In this document: piece by piece, positions 45,163 through 52,495 of the stretch
Layout: every line of letters begins with the position of its first letter
How positions within the stretch are numbered: position 1 is the first letter of the stretch
Assembly: GCA_902363045.1 (NCBI GenBank)
Contig: CABIYX010000004.1
Span: 13,567 to 77,566 of the forward strand
Length of the DNA: 64,000 nucleotides
Direction: 5' to 3'
DNA from: Clostridiales bacterium
Lineage (GTDB): Bacteria; Bacillota; Clostridia; Oscillospirales; Oscillospiraceae
Made by a program: the position numbers and the translations under genes
The notes under the pieces: generated by a model
The model's input: only the letters and a program-made list of their open reading frames with translations
Told to the model about the DNA's origin: nothing
Database searches by the model: none

Positions 45163-46041
45163 TTAAGTCTCTTCCGGCATCTCAAGGGTAAAGCGGCCCA
45201 GCTTGCCACCCCGGTACTCATCCAGCAGCACCCGGGCCATCCGCTCTGTGTCAAATTCTCCTCCGGAGATCCGCATCCCCCGCTTCTGGGCGCAGGCCTC
45301 CAGCAGCCGGTAGCCGTAGGCCACCTCGTTCTCCTCCGCCTCTCGGGCCGGGACCTCCTTCAGGCGGTAGCTCTCCGCCAGCGCCTCTGGATACCGCGCC
45401 CCCAAAAAGGCCATCAGGTGGCACCCCAGGGTCTCCACATCCATGATTTCGTCCTTCACCGCGCCAGTGAAGGCCAGGCGCATCCCGGTCTCCACGTCCT
45501 CAAACTTGGGCCACAGGATCCCGGGCGTGTCCAGCAGCTCCAGCCCCCGGTCCACCGTCACCCACTGCTTGCCCCGGGTGACGCCGGGGCGGTCGCTGGC
45601 CTTGGCCGACTTCTTCCGGGCGACCTTGTTGATAAAGGTGGACTTGCCCACATTGGGCACTCCAACCACCATGGCCCGCACCGGACGGCCTACCAGACCC
45701 TTCTCCTGCCAGCGGGCGATCTGGTCCTTCAGCACCTCCTGCACCACACGGGAGAACTGATTCACCCCGGCGCCTGTTTTCGCGTCGGTCTCCAGCACCG
45801 ACCAGCCCTTCTTCCGAAACCACGCCCCCCAGGCCCGGTTCCCGGCCGGATCGGCCTGGTCTGCCCGGTTGAGCACCACCAGCCGGGGCTTGCCTGCCGT
45901 GATGGCGTCGATGTCCGGGTTCCGGCTGGACACCGGGATCCGGGCGTCGATGATCTCTACCACGATGTCTACATGTTTCAGATCCGCCTCGATCTGCCGC
46001 CGGGTCTTGGTCATGTGCCCCGGATACCACTGGATATTCAT
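45163..46041 (-). CDS. rbgA: Ribosome biogenesis GTPase YlqF/RbgA
   Basis: 292 residues; circularly permuted GTPase needed for late 50S assembly. 'IQWYPGHMTKTRRQ' is the invariant start; G4 'LNRADQ' near 58, G1 'GVPNVGKSTFIN' near 128, G3 'DTPGIL' near 173, and the helical C-terminal ANTAR-like domain. AGGAGA is well placed before ATG 46041. Follows rplS as in most Firmicutes. Confidence 0.96.
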   Translation of the reverse strand: MNIQWYPGHMTKTRRQIEADLKHVDIVVEIIDARIPVSSRNPDIDAITAGKPRLVVLNRADQADPAGNRAWGAWFRKKGWSVLETDAKTGAGVNQFSRVVQEVLKDQIARWQEKGLVGRPVRAMVVGVPNVGKSTFINKVARKKSAKASDRPGVTRGKQWVTVDRGLELLDTPGILWPKFEDVETGMRLAFTGAVKDEIMDVETLGCHLMAFLGARYPEALAESYRLKEVPAREAEENEVAYGYRLLEACAQKRGMRISGGEFDTERMARVLLDEYRGGKLGRFTLEMPEET

Positions 46042-46124
46042 GGGTTCTCCTCCATTCCTCTCCCCCGCTCCGCGGGGACCGTACGAAAAAAGGAGCGGCA
46101 AAACCGCTCCTTTCTCGTGTTGGA

Positions 46125-46466
46125 TTACAGGGCCTCCTTGACCTTGGCCGCCTTGCCCACGCGGTCGCGCAGGTAGTACAGCTTGGCGCGGCGGACCTTA
46201 CCATGACGCACCACTTCGACCTTCTCGATGGAGGGAGCGTGGAGGGGGAACACCTTCTCCACACCGATGCCGTAGGAGATACGGCGGACAGTGAAGGTCT
46301 CCTCGATGCCGCCGTGCTTCTTGGCGATGACGGTGCCCTCGAAGATCTGGATACGCTCGCGGTTGCCTTCCTTGACCTTCAGGTGGACCCGGACGGTGTC
46401 ACCCACGGTGACCACGGGGGGCTCGGCCTTCAGGTGCTTCTGAGTAAAAGACTGCATCAAATCCAT
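46125..46466 (-). CDS. rplS: 50S ribosomal protein L19
   Basis: 113 residues; '[20 protein letters not shown]' (20 residues), '[12 protein letters not shown]', '[19 protein letters not shown]' and '[21 protein letters not shown]' blocks are family-invariant. At the 30S-50S interface. Has its own promoter and a structured leader. Confidence 0.97.
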   Translation of the reverse strand: MDLMQSFTQKHLKAEPPVVTVGDTVRVHLKVKEGNRERIQIFEGTVIAKKHGGIEETFTVRRISYGIGVEKVFPLHAPSIEKVEVVRHGKVRRAKLYYLRDRVGKAAKVKEAL

Positions 46467-46509
46467 AACATTTTCCTCCTGTTGTAGAGGCGTTCTTGCG
46501 CGCCAGCGT

Positions 46510-46531
46510 GCCGCGCACCCCTGTGCGCGGC
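46510..46531 (-). promoter_or_regulatory. Stem-loop in the rplS leader (candidate L19 leader RNA)
   Basis: Nine-bp perfect stem (GCCGCGCAC / GTGCGCGGC) with a 4-base loop, between the rplS promoter and its start codon, about 40 bases upstream of the start. Firmicutes are known to carry an L19 leader RNA motif; I cannot confirm the consensus by eye. Confidence 0.4.
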
Positions 46532-46567
46532 GGCCGCAGAGGACCGCCCGTTATTTCAGACTAAGGG

Positions 46568-46596
46568 ATTTTATCACACCTCGGGCAAAAATGCAA
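46568..46596 (-). promoter_or_regulatory. Promoter of rplS-rbgA-rnhB-yraN
   Basis: Minus-strand TTGCAT (46596-46591), 17-base spacer, TAAAAT (46573-46568). Gives a leader of about 95 bases. Confidence 0.75.
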
Positions 46597-46659
46597 GTGT
46601 TTTTCACTCAATTTCTCCCATACACCGCACCCATCCCCCCGAAAGCCACACAGGCCGCC

Positions 46660-47457
46660 TCACACCCAGCCATAGACCTCCCGATGTACCCGGGACATCC
46701 GGACCTCCAACTCCGGGAAGCACCGGGACAGGTACTCTGTGATCTGGGGGCACACCACCTGCTCGGTGGCATAGTGGCCCGCGTCCATCAAAGTGATCCC
46801 CAGGGCCTTCGCCTCCAGGAACTGATCATATTTCACGTCGGCGGTGACAAAGGTGTCGCACCCCAGAGCGGCGGCGTCCCCCAGCATAGAGCCGCAGGAG
46901 CCGCCTCCCACTGCCACCCGGGACACCGGACGGCCTCCGTCTGTAAAACGCACCCCTGCTGCACCCAGGGCGTCCTTCACCAGACGGGCATACTCGGTCC
47001 CGGAGCACCCCGCCTGGGGGCAGCGGCCCACCCGGCCCACGCCGTAGGGCCGGCCGTTCCTGTCCACCCCGTCCTGGTGGAGCTGCTCCATCTCAGTCAA
47101 TCCCAGAGCCCGGGCCAAGCACTCGTTGACGCCGTCCTGGGCCGCGTCCAGATTAGTGTGGGCGCAGACCGCCGCCACACCTCCCTCGATCAGCCGCAGC
47201 AGGACCCGCCCGGTGGAGGTCCCGTCGGTGATCTGGCGTGCCGGGTGGAAGATCACCGGATGGTGGGCAACGATCAGCTGGGCGCCCCAGCGCTCCGCCT
47301 CCTCCGCCACCTCCTCAGTAATGTCCAGCGCCACTAAAATTTTCCGGACCTCCCGGCCGCCCCGTCCCACCAGGAACCCTGCGTTGTCAAAATCCATCTG
47401 GGTCTCAAAGGGGGCCCACCGGTCCATTGCCTCAAAAATCTCTGTCACCGCTGCCAT
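46660..47457 (-). CDS. Nif3-like dinuclear metal center hexameric protein
   Basis: 265 residues, the short form without the inserted PII-like domain. Metal ligands in 'IVAHHPVIFHP' near 65, 'CAHTNLDAA' near 100 and 'DAGHYATEQ' near 225. Proteins of this family (YqfO/YbgI) may act as GTP cyclohydrolase-like or NAD-linked metal proteins, but the role is unsettled. ATG 47457 with GGAG 8 bases upstream; overlaps the trmK end by 13 bases, the usual trmK-nif3 coupling. Confidence 0.92.
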   Translation of the reverse strand: MAAVTEIFEAMDRWAPFETQMDFDNAGFLVGRGGREVRKILVALDITEEVAEEAERWGAQLIVAHHPVIFHPARQITDGTSTGRVLLRLIEGGVAAVCAHTNLDAAQDGVNECLARALGLTEMEQLHQDGVDRNGRPYGVGRVGRCPQAGCSGTEYARLVKDALGAAGVRFTDGGRPVSRVAVGGGSCGSMLGDAAALGCDTFVTADVKYDQFLEAKALGITLMDAGHYATEQVVCPQITEYLSRCFPELEVRMSRVHREVYGWV

Positions 47458-48155
47458 GCGTCCCACTCCTCTCTCATCTCCAACAGCTCCCGCCGGAGGG
47501 CCGCCAACTCCCGGCGGCGGTCCTCCGCCCGTTCGTCTCTCGCCCGGGAGAGGCCGTCCAGCGCCCGGTCCAGCTTCTCCAGCAGGCCCCGGAGATAGTC
47601 CCCCCGCAGCGGGTCCCGGCTCTGCCGGCCGGCCCACAGCTGGGCGGGCGTCATGGGGGGCTCCTCCCCCGCCTCCGCCCGCATCACAACATAGAGGGTG
47701 TCCCCCTCCCGGGCCAGACGCTCCTCCAGGATATGGAATTCTCCCTCCCTCAGCCGCTGCCGCAGCTCCGGCAGGGAGCTCATGGGCTGGAGCACCAGCG
47801 GAACCTTTCGGGTCCGCACCCAGGGAGCCTCCTCCAGGATCTGGGCGATGGTCTCCCCGCCCATCCCGGCGATCACCACTGCGTCTGTCTCCTCCGGCCG
47901 GATCCCGGAGAGCCCGTCGCACAGGCGGAAGGCCATGCGGTCCCCACAGCCGTACTCCGCCGCCGTCTCCCGCGCCCGGCTCAGGGGTCCCTCCCGCAGG
48001 TCCGCCGCGATGGCGGAGGGGATCTTTCCCTCCATCAGCAGACAGGCTGGCAGATAGGCGTGGTCTGTCCCCACATCCGCCAGCCGGGCCCCCTTCGGGA
48101 CCAGGTCCGCCGCCAGACGCAGGCGGGGACTCAGCTCGATCCGTCTTGTCATCAT
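47445..48155 (-). CDS. trmK: tRNA (adenine-22-N1) methyltransferase
   Basis: About 236 residues. SAM-binding start 'IELSPRLRLAADLVPKGARL' then 'ADVGTDHAYLP', and 'AVVIAGMGGETIAQIL', match TrmK/YqfN. A C-terminal coiled-coil-like Arg/Glu stretch (about 190-230) is also family-typical. GGAGG stands 8 bases before ATG 48155. Confidence 0.92.
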   Translation of the reverse strand: MMTRRIELSPRLRLAADLVPKGARLADVGTDHAYLPACLLMEGKIPSAIAADLREGPLSRARETAAEYGCGDRMAFRLCDGLSGIRPEETDAVVIAGMGGETIAQILEEAPWVRTRKVPLVLQPMSSLPELRQRLREGEFHILEERLAREGDTLYVVMRAEAGEEPPMTPAQLWAGRQSRDPLRGDYLRGLLEKLDRALDGLSRARDERAEDRRRELAALRRELLEMREEWDAWQR

Positions 48156-48189
48156 CCTGTTTTCCTCCCGGGCCTCCGCCCCACGGAAC

Positions 48190-48225
48190 AACAGGCCGGG
48201 GCGGAGAGATCCGTCCCGGCCTGTT
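48190..48225 (-). terminator. Long hairpin after the DUF1858 gene
   Basis: 15-bp nearly perfect stem (AACAGGCCGGGGCGG with CCGTCCCGGCCTGTT, one G-T) and a 6-base loop, 20 bases after the DUF1858 stop. The following T content is low, so it may not fully terminate before trmK. Confidence 0.55.
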
Positions 48226-48245
48226 CGATTCCGCTCTGTCGTACT

Positions 48246-48449
48246 TTACTCGCCGTCGGCGATCATCTGGTTGACAGCGGCCAGCAGCTCGTCCACTTCA
48301 ACGCCATGGACCATGCAGGCCTGCTCCACCGTCTCGCCCCGGGACGCGGGGCAGCCCAGGCAGTGCATCCCGATGTTCATAAACAGGGGGGCAGTCTCGG
48401 GGGCAATGTTCAGAATATCACCAATGATGGTGTCCTTAGTAATGGTCAT
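48246..48449 (-). CDS. DUF1858 domain protein
   Basis: 67 residues. 'ITKDTIIGDILNIAPETAPL' and 'GMHCLGCPASRGETVEQAC' are the core of the DUF1858 (ScdA N-terminal-like) domain, with a CxxC pair that may bind metal or form a disulfide. ATG 48449 with GGAGG 9 bases upstream; the longer frame is rejected. Has its own promoter. Family members are linked to hybrid-cluster/iron-sulfur repair by fusion, but the role here is unknown. Confidence 0.88.
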   Translation of the reverse strand: MTITKDTIIGDILNIAPETAPLFMNIGMHCLGCPASRGETVEQACMVHGVEVDELLAAVNQMIADGE

Positions 48450-48485
48450 AGCAGGATTCCTCCAATTAGTCATTAGGATGAGGAT

Positions 48486-48514
48486 AGTATACCCTAACTG
48501 CCGCTATTTTGCAA
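48486..48514 (-). promoter_or_regulatory. Promoter of the DUF1858 gene
   Basis: Minus-strand TTGCAA (48514-48509), 17-base spacer, TATACT (48491-48486). It overlaps the last codons of the preceding HTH-membrane gene. Confidence 0.7.
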
Positions 48515-49388
48515 CCAATTTTTCGCTCTTTTCTTGCCAGCGGCGGCGTACCGCCCGCCGTCCCAGAAGGAACAGGGCAGAACCCAGCAGAACCCCAGTT
48601 ACCAGGAAGATCAGTCCCTGTCCCAACAGGACAAATACTTTGTCATAGACGATCTCCCCATGAGCGTTCAAGCAGCCCGATGGGATCATATTCCCATAGA
48701 TCTGACCGGGATCCGTTTCAAGTCCAAAATTCATGGACAGCAGAGGATTCAGAACGCTCAACTTCCGGTACAGGCGCAGCGCGGCATCCAGCTTGTATCC
48801 AAAACCCAATACCCCAAGCAGCGCTGCCGGGATCCCCGCCCAATACCAGCGCCGGGCCAGCAGACCCTTCACCCCGCTCCATGCAGGCATCTCACCGCCG
48901 CTCTGACCGTACCAGCATCGAATCGTGCGCCGTCCCAAAAAGAACAGCGCGGCCCCGCCGGCCACGGCGAACAGCGGAAGGATCATTCCCGGCAGAGCCA
49001 GAAGAAGGACCGTCTGGATGGAGAGCGCCCCCTCTGCCATGCGGCTCGCAATCGAAAGGCCCAGAATTGCACGAATCAGGAGCGCAGTTCCCCAAAGGCA
49101 GACAGGTACGCCCAGCCAATGCCAGTGGATGGCCAGCCACCCGGGGCAGTCTTTCTCTGCACCCTGGTACTCCTCCCGCCTCGCCTCTTGGTCCTGACCG
49201 CCCAACAGTTCGTCTGCCGTCGTCCCCAAAGCCCCGGCCAGAGCTGCCAATTTATTGGTATCCGGTATAGCCTCGCTGCGCTCCCACTTGCTCACCGCCT
49301 GACGAGACACTCCGACCAGCCCGGCCAGCTGCTCCTGTGACAAACCGCATCCAGTTCTCAGGGATTGGATACGTTCTCCCATCGTCAT
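48504..49388 (-). CDS. XRE-type HTH regulator fused to membrane domain
   Basis: 294 residues. N-terminal Cro/C1 HTH (about 3-60; 'GLSQEQLAGLVGVSRQAVSKWE') followed by four hydrophobic segments (about 88-112, 126-152, 180-205, 250-280). This architecture suggests a membrane-tethered regulator that senses an envelope signal; the target is unknown. Its upstream region contains a 15-bp dyad at 49466-49480. Base composition of the gene is slightly less GC-rich than neighbours by eye. Confidence 0.85.
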   Translation of the reverse strand: MTMGERIQSLRTGCGLSQEQLAGLVGVSRQAVSKWERSEAIPDTNKLAALAGALGTTADELLGGQDQEARREEYQGAEKDCPGWLAIHWHWLGVPVCLWGTALLIRAILGLSIASRMAEGALSIQTVLLLALPGMILPLFAVAGGAALFFLGRRTIRCWYGQSGGEMPAWSGVKGLLARRWYWAGIPAALLGVLGFGYKLDAALRLYRKLSVLNPLLSMNFGLETDPGQIYGNMIPSGCLNAHGEIVYDKVFVLLGQGLIFLVTGVLLGSALFLLGRRAVRRRWQEKSEKLVAK

Positions 49389-49415
49389 ATCTAACTTCCC
49401 CTCTCTTTTGAATGA

Positions 49416-49480
49416 ATTGTAGCAGAGTTCGCTTCTTCAGTCTACCATCCAGAGGTTGAATCTGCGCAACCGGCGGTTGC
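49416..49480 (-). promoter_or_regulatory. Promoter and dyad upstream of the HTH-membrane gene
   Basis: Minus-strand TAGACT (49444-49439), 17-base spacer, TACAAT (49421-49416). Just upstream lies GCAACCG-G-CGGTTGC (49466-49480), a perfect palindrome that is a candidate operator. The 274-base gap (49389-49662) is AT-rich relative to the rest and holds only this and the repeats at 49592-49635. Confidence 0.5.
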
Positions 49481-49591
49481 ACACACAGTATTTTACCTAA
49501 ATATGGCCCTCACCAAGCTCCGTATCTTTTCTTTCCAATCCATGGTATGATCCACTTCAGGCACCTCACGATCCATTTCATTTTTAACATC

Positions 49592-49635
49592 TTACTACTT
49601 TTTGATAGTAAAATCAACACAATCAAACGATAGTA
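49592..49635 (+). promoter_or_regulatory. Operator-like repeats upstream of the small HTH gene
   Basis: Inverted repeat TTACTA (49592-49597) / TAGTAA (49606-49611) and a direct copy of GATAGTA at 49604-49610 and 49629-49635. They lie 28-70 bases before the ATG of the small XRE gene, a usual place for self-repression. A clear -35/-10 pair could not be chosen. Confidence 0.45.
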
Positions 49636-49662
49636 GTCAAAATAGCAGTGAGGTGAAGCTTC

Positions 49663-49875
49663 ATGTATTTCCCACGGCTTTTAGACCTGAGGCAGGACGC
49701 GGACATGACGCAGAAGGAGATCGGAGCCCTGCTGGGCATCGACCAGCGGGTATACAGCAGCTATGAGACCGGAAAACGTGAGATCCCTGTCCGGCATCTG
49801 ATCCTTCTGGCGGACTTTTACCGGACCTCCATCGATTATATGGTCGGGCGGAGCAGAGAGCGCGACCTGAAATGA
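49663..49875 (+). CDS. Small XRE-family HTH protein
   Basis: 70 residues, essentially one Cro/C1 helix-turn-helix domain: 'MTQKEIGALLGIDQRVYSSYETGKREIPVRHL' region in the middle, then 'ADFYRTSIDYMVGRS'. GAGGTG precedes the ATG. One of few plus-strand genes; divergent from the HTH-membrane gene and convergent with the zinc-ribbon gene. Homologues are common in Clostridia as stand-alone regulators. Target unknown, self-control likely from the upstream repeats. Confidence 0.88.
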   Translation: MYFPRLLDLRQDADMTQKEIGALLGIDQRVYSSYETGKREIPVRHLILLADFYRTSIDYMVGRSRERDLK

Positions 49876-49893
49876 CCTCCTCCGGGAGACAGC

Positions 49894-49926
49894 AAAAAAA
49901 GGACGCCCATTGGGCGTCCTTTTTTA
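49894..49926. terminator. Bidirectional terminator between convergent genes
   Basis: A7-GGACGCCC ... GGGCGTCC-T7, a near perfect 15-bp stem with T tracts on both strands, between the small HTH gene (+) and the zinc-ribbon gene (-). Confidence 0.9.
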
Positions 49927-49940
49927 CAGACTGTTTACGC

Positions 49941-50222
49941 TCAGCCCTGCTGCTCGCGCATCTTAGCGAAGCACTCGCTGCAGTAGACAGGACGGTCGGA
50001 CTTGGGCTCGAAGGGGACGCGAGCCTCGCCGCCGCAGGCAGCACAGGTAGCGGTGAAGTACTCACGGGGGCCGCGGGCCGCGTTCTTGCGGGCGTCACGG
50101 CAGGCCTTGCAGCGCTGAGGCTCATTCTGAAAGCCGCGCTCCGCGTAGAACTCCTGCTCACCAGCGGTAAAGGTGAACTCGTTGCCGCACTCTTTGCATA
50201 CCAGGATCTTGTCTTCGTACAT
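49941..50222 (-). CDS. Zinc-ribbon domain protein
   Basis: 93 residues with three CxxC pairs: 'CKEC' near 10, 'CKAC' near 38, then 'CAAC' near 60 and 'CSEC' near 80, so two zinc ribbons. The first half matches the probable zinc-ribbon (zf-trcl) type 'LVCKECGNEFTFTAGEQEFY'. ATG 50222 has GAGAGGG upstream. Role unknown; lies next to a sigma factor gene. Confidence 0.85.
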   Translation of the reverse strand: MYEDKILVCKECGNEFTFTAGEQEFYAERGFQNEPQRCKACRDARKNAARGPREYFTATCAACGGEARVPFEPKSDRPVYCSECFAKMREQQG

Positions 50223-50285
50223 AATGGTTTTCCCTCTCTTTGACTCGTTGCCCATAGTCATGGCTTGGGCGGTGTAATATTGCGA

Positions 50286-50927
50286 TCAGCTCTCGCTGGA
50301 TCCGCTGGAAGAAAATTGCCGGGCCACCTTCCGGCGGACACGCTGGATCGCATTGTCCACCGACTTTTGAGGCCGTCCCACCCGCTGAGCGATCTCTCCG
50401 CAGGACAGTCCGCTCAAATAGGGCGGCAGGATCTTGGCTTCGAACTCAGACAACTGGCCCTTCAGAGCGGCAAGCCGCTCTCTCAGTTCCTCCCTGCCAA
50501 TGATGACATCTTCTGGGCTCTCTTCGCTGGAAAACAGGTACGCATTGGTTCCGTCAAAAAGAGGGGGTTCGAATGAAATGCTGTGATTTAAAGGGAAGTG
50601 TTTGCTGCCTTGGGCCGCCCGGATGGCGCTGTACAGCCGCCTGCGGATGCAGATCTCTGCGTAAGTGCGGAAGGATGCGTCCCTTCCCCGCTCAAAGCTG
50701 CGCACAGCGCTGAGCAGGCCCATCATGCCCTCCTGAAAGAGGTCCTCGCTGTCTCCGCCCGCCAGAAACAGCGGGCGGGCACAGGCACGCACCATGCGGC
50801 CATAGCGCTGGACCAAGGCTTCCTCTGCGGCTGTGCTTCCCGCTCCAGCCAGAAGGCATATTTCCTCATCCGTCATGGACTGGAAATCCGGGTTTCCTGA
50901 ACTTGTATTTTCGTTCTTATACATCAT
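50286..50927 (-). CDS. SigH-like RNA polymerase sigma factor
   Basis: About 213 residues from ATG 50927. Region 2 'EDLFQEGMMGLLSAVRSFE' with 'FRTYAEICIRRRLYSAIR' and region 4 'LSCGEIAQRVGRPQKSVDNA' place it near sigma-30/SigH of Clostridia. The start is uncertain: the ATGs at 50927/50924 overlap the -10 of a consensus promoter, so if that promoter drives the gene the first usable Met is at 50876 ('MTDEEICLL'), which fits the usual SigH N-terminus but has only a distant AGGAA site. No anti-sigma gene is visible. Confidence 0.85.
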   Translation of the reverse strand: MMYKNENTSSGNPDFQSMTDEEICLLAGAGSTAAEEALVQRYGRMVRACARPLFLAGGDSEDLFQEGMMGLLSAVRSFERGRDASFRTYAEICIRRRLYSAIRAAQGSKHFPLNHSISFEPPLFDGTNAYLFSSEESPEDVIIGREELRERLAALKGQLSEFEAKILPPYLSGLSCGEIAQRVGRPQKSVDNAIQRVRRKVARQFSSSGSSES

Positions 50928-50951
50928 AAACAAATTGACTGGTTTTGTCAA
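50923..50951 (-). promoter_or_regulatory. Consensus promoter overlapping the sigma factor start
   Basis: Minus-strand TTGACA (50951-50946), 17-base spacer, TATGAT (50928-50923). One of the best promoter matches in the window. It would give a transcript that begins inside the presumed N-terminus of the sigma factor gene. Confidence 0.65.
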
Positions 50952-51007
50952 GGGCTCTTCGGAAAAAATTTGTTCATTTCTCCATATCCCTGTCAAATTT
51001 TTCTAAG

Positions 51008-52375
51008 TCAGCCCTCTGCAAGGCCGGGAATCAGGGCGGCCAGGCGGTCTGCGGCGGCCTGAGCGGCCTCCTCCGTCTTGGCCTCCACCATCACGCGCAT
51101 CAGGGCCTCTGTTCCAGAGGGACGCACCAGCACCCGGCCGCTGCCGGCCAGCTGCTCCTCCTCCCCGCGCACCGCGGTCCAGAGTGCGTCACTGGCCATG
51201 ACGGCCTTTTTCACGTCGTTGCTGGCCACAGGCACATTGATCAGCACCTGGGGATAGCGGGCGCAGCTGCCGAACACATCAGACGCCTTCTTTCCGCTCT
51301 CCTTCAGAAGAGCCAGCACCTGGAGGGCCGTGAGCTGTCCGTCGCCGGTGGTGGCATAGTCCAGGAAGATCATGTGGCCCGACTGCTCGCCGCCCAGAAC
51401 ATAGCCCTTTTCCTGCATCCGCTCCAGCACGTTCCGGTCGCCCACAGAGGTACACTCCAGCTTCAGGCCGTGCTCCCCGGCAAAGACGTGCAGGCCCAGG
51501 TTGGACATCACCGTGGCCACCACCGTGTCCCCGGGCAGCTGTCCCTTCTCCTTCCGGTCCAGGCCGCAGGCGGCCATGATCTGGTCTCCGTCGATCAGGT
51601 TCCCCTGCTCGTCCACCGCCAGACAGCGGTCGGCGTCCCCGTCGAAGGCAATGCCGATGTCATACCCGCCCGCCTTGACCATGGCGGCCAGGCTGTCAAT
51701 GTGGGTGGAGCCGCACTTGTCGTTGATGTTCACCCCGTCGGGGTCGGCGTTGATCACGTCGGTGCGCAACTTGGGGAAGCGGTCGAACAGGCGGGCGGCG
51801 GTGGTGTAGGAGGCGCCGTTGGCGCAGTCCACCAGGATGCGCAGTCCGGCCAGGTCGCTGGTGATGGTGCTCTCCAGATGGTCGATGTAGTCCAGGGCGG
51901 CCTTCTCCGCCACATAGCTCACCTTGCCGATCTCCGCTCCCGTCTTGCGGGGCACGTTGTTGTGGGCAAAGAGGACGATGTCCTCGATCTTCTCCTCCAG
52001 CTCGTCGGACAGCTTGAAGCCCTGGCCGTTGAAGATCTTGATGCCGTTGTGCTCGAAGGGGTTGTGGCTGGCGGAGATGACGATGCCGGCGTCCGCCTTC
52101 TCGTCCACCGTCACCCAGGCCACCCCCGGGGTGGGCAGGGTGCCCAGGTCCAGCACGTCGGCCCCGGCGGTGCACAGTCCCGCGATCAAAGAGCCCTTCA
52201 GCAGGTCGCCGGAGATCCGGGTGTCCTTGCCGATGGTGACCAGGGGCTTCTCCCCCGCCTTCTTGCCGCTGGCCAGCACCTCAGCCGCGGCCAGTCCCAC
52301 CTTATAAGCCAGATCCGCGTCCAGGCCGGCGTTGACCACGCCGCGGATGCCGTCCGTTCCAAACAGTTTTCCCAT
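51008..52375 (-). CDS. glmM: Phosphoglucosamine mutase
   Basis: Converts glucosamine-6-P to glucosamine-1-P for cell-wall UDP-GlcNAc; 455 residues. 'KLFGTDGIRGVVN' start, catalytic phosphoserine in 'ISASHNPFEHNG' near 102, metal loop 'FDGDADR' near 245 and 'RPSGTEALMRVM' near 420. Unlike in many Firmicutes it is not beside cdaA-cdaR but follows ruvB. GAGGTG lies before the ATG. Confidence 0.96.
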   Translation of the reverse strand: MGKLFGTDGIRGVVNAGLDADLAYKVGLAAAEVLASGKKAGEKPLVTIGKDTRISGDLLKGSLIAGLCTAGADVLDLGTLPTPGVAWVTVDEKADAGIVISASHNPFEHNGIKIFNGQGFKLSDELEEKIEDIVLFAHNNVPRKTGAEIGKVSYVAEKAALDYIDHLESTITSDLAGLRILVDCANGASYTTAARLFDRFPKLRTDVINADPDGVNINDKCGSTHIDSLAAMVKAGGYDIGIAFDGDADRCLAVDEQGNLIDGDQIMAACGLDRKEKGQLPGDTVVATVMSNLGLHVFAGEHGLKLECTSVGDRNVLERMQEKGYVLGGEQSGHMIFLDYATTGDGQLTALQVLALLKESGKKASDVFGSCARYPQVLINVPVASNDVKKAVMASDALWTAVRGEEEQLAGSGRVLVRPSGTEALMRVMVEAKTEEAAQAAADRLAALIPGLAEG

Positions 52376-52401
52376 AATTGCAACACCTCATTTTTTCTCT
52401 G

Positions 52402-52425
52402 TTCTTTTTCTTAAAAGAAAAAGAA
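52402..52425. repeat. Perfect A/T-rich hairpin upstream of glmM
   Basis: Arms TTCTTTTTCTT and AAGAAAAAGAA around AA. It lies 27-50 bases upstream of the glmM start and resembles the element before cmk (26997-27040). It contrasts strongly with the GC-rich surroundings. Could be a dispersed repeat or a 5' mRNA structure. Confidence 0.5.
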
Positions 52426-52495
52426 GCCAAAAGAATTTTGCCGCAAAACTTTGTTTTGCTCTGTGTTCTCAAAGGACCTCACAAAATCGAAGGCC

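Noticed and set aside
47458..47922. N-terminal extension of the Nif3-like protein
   Set aside because: The extra residues are trmK read in another frame; the ATG at 47457 has a ribosome site and begins the family domain.
50928..50996. Longer sigma factor start at a TTG (50996)
   Set aside because: No ribosome site precedes it and the extra residues overlap the -35 and -10 elements.
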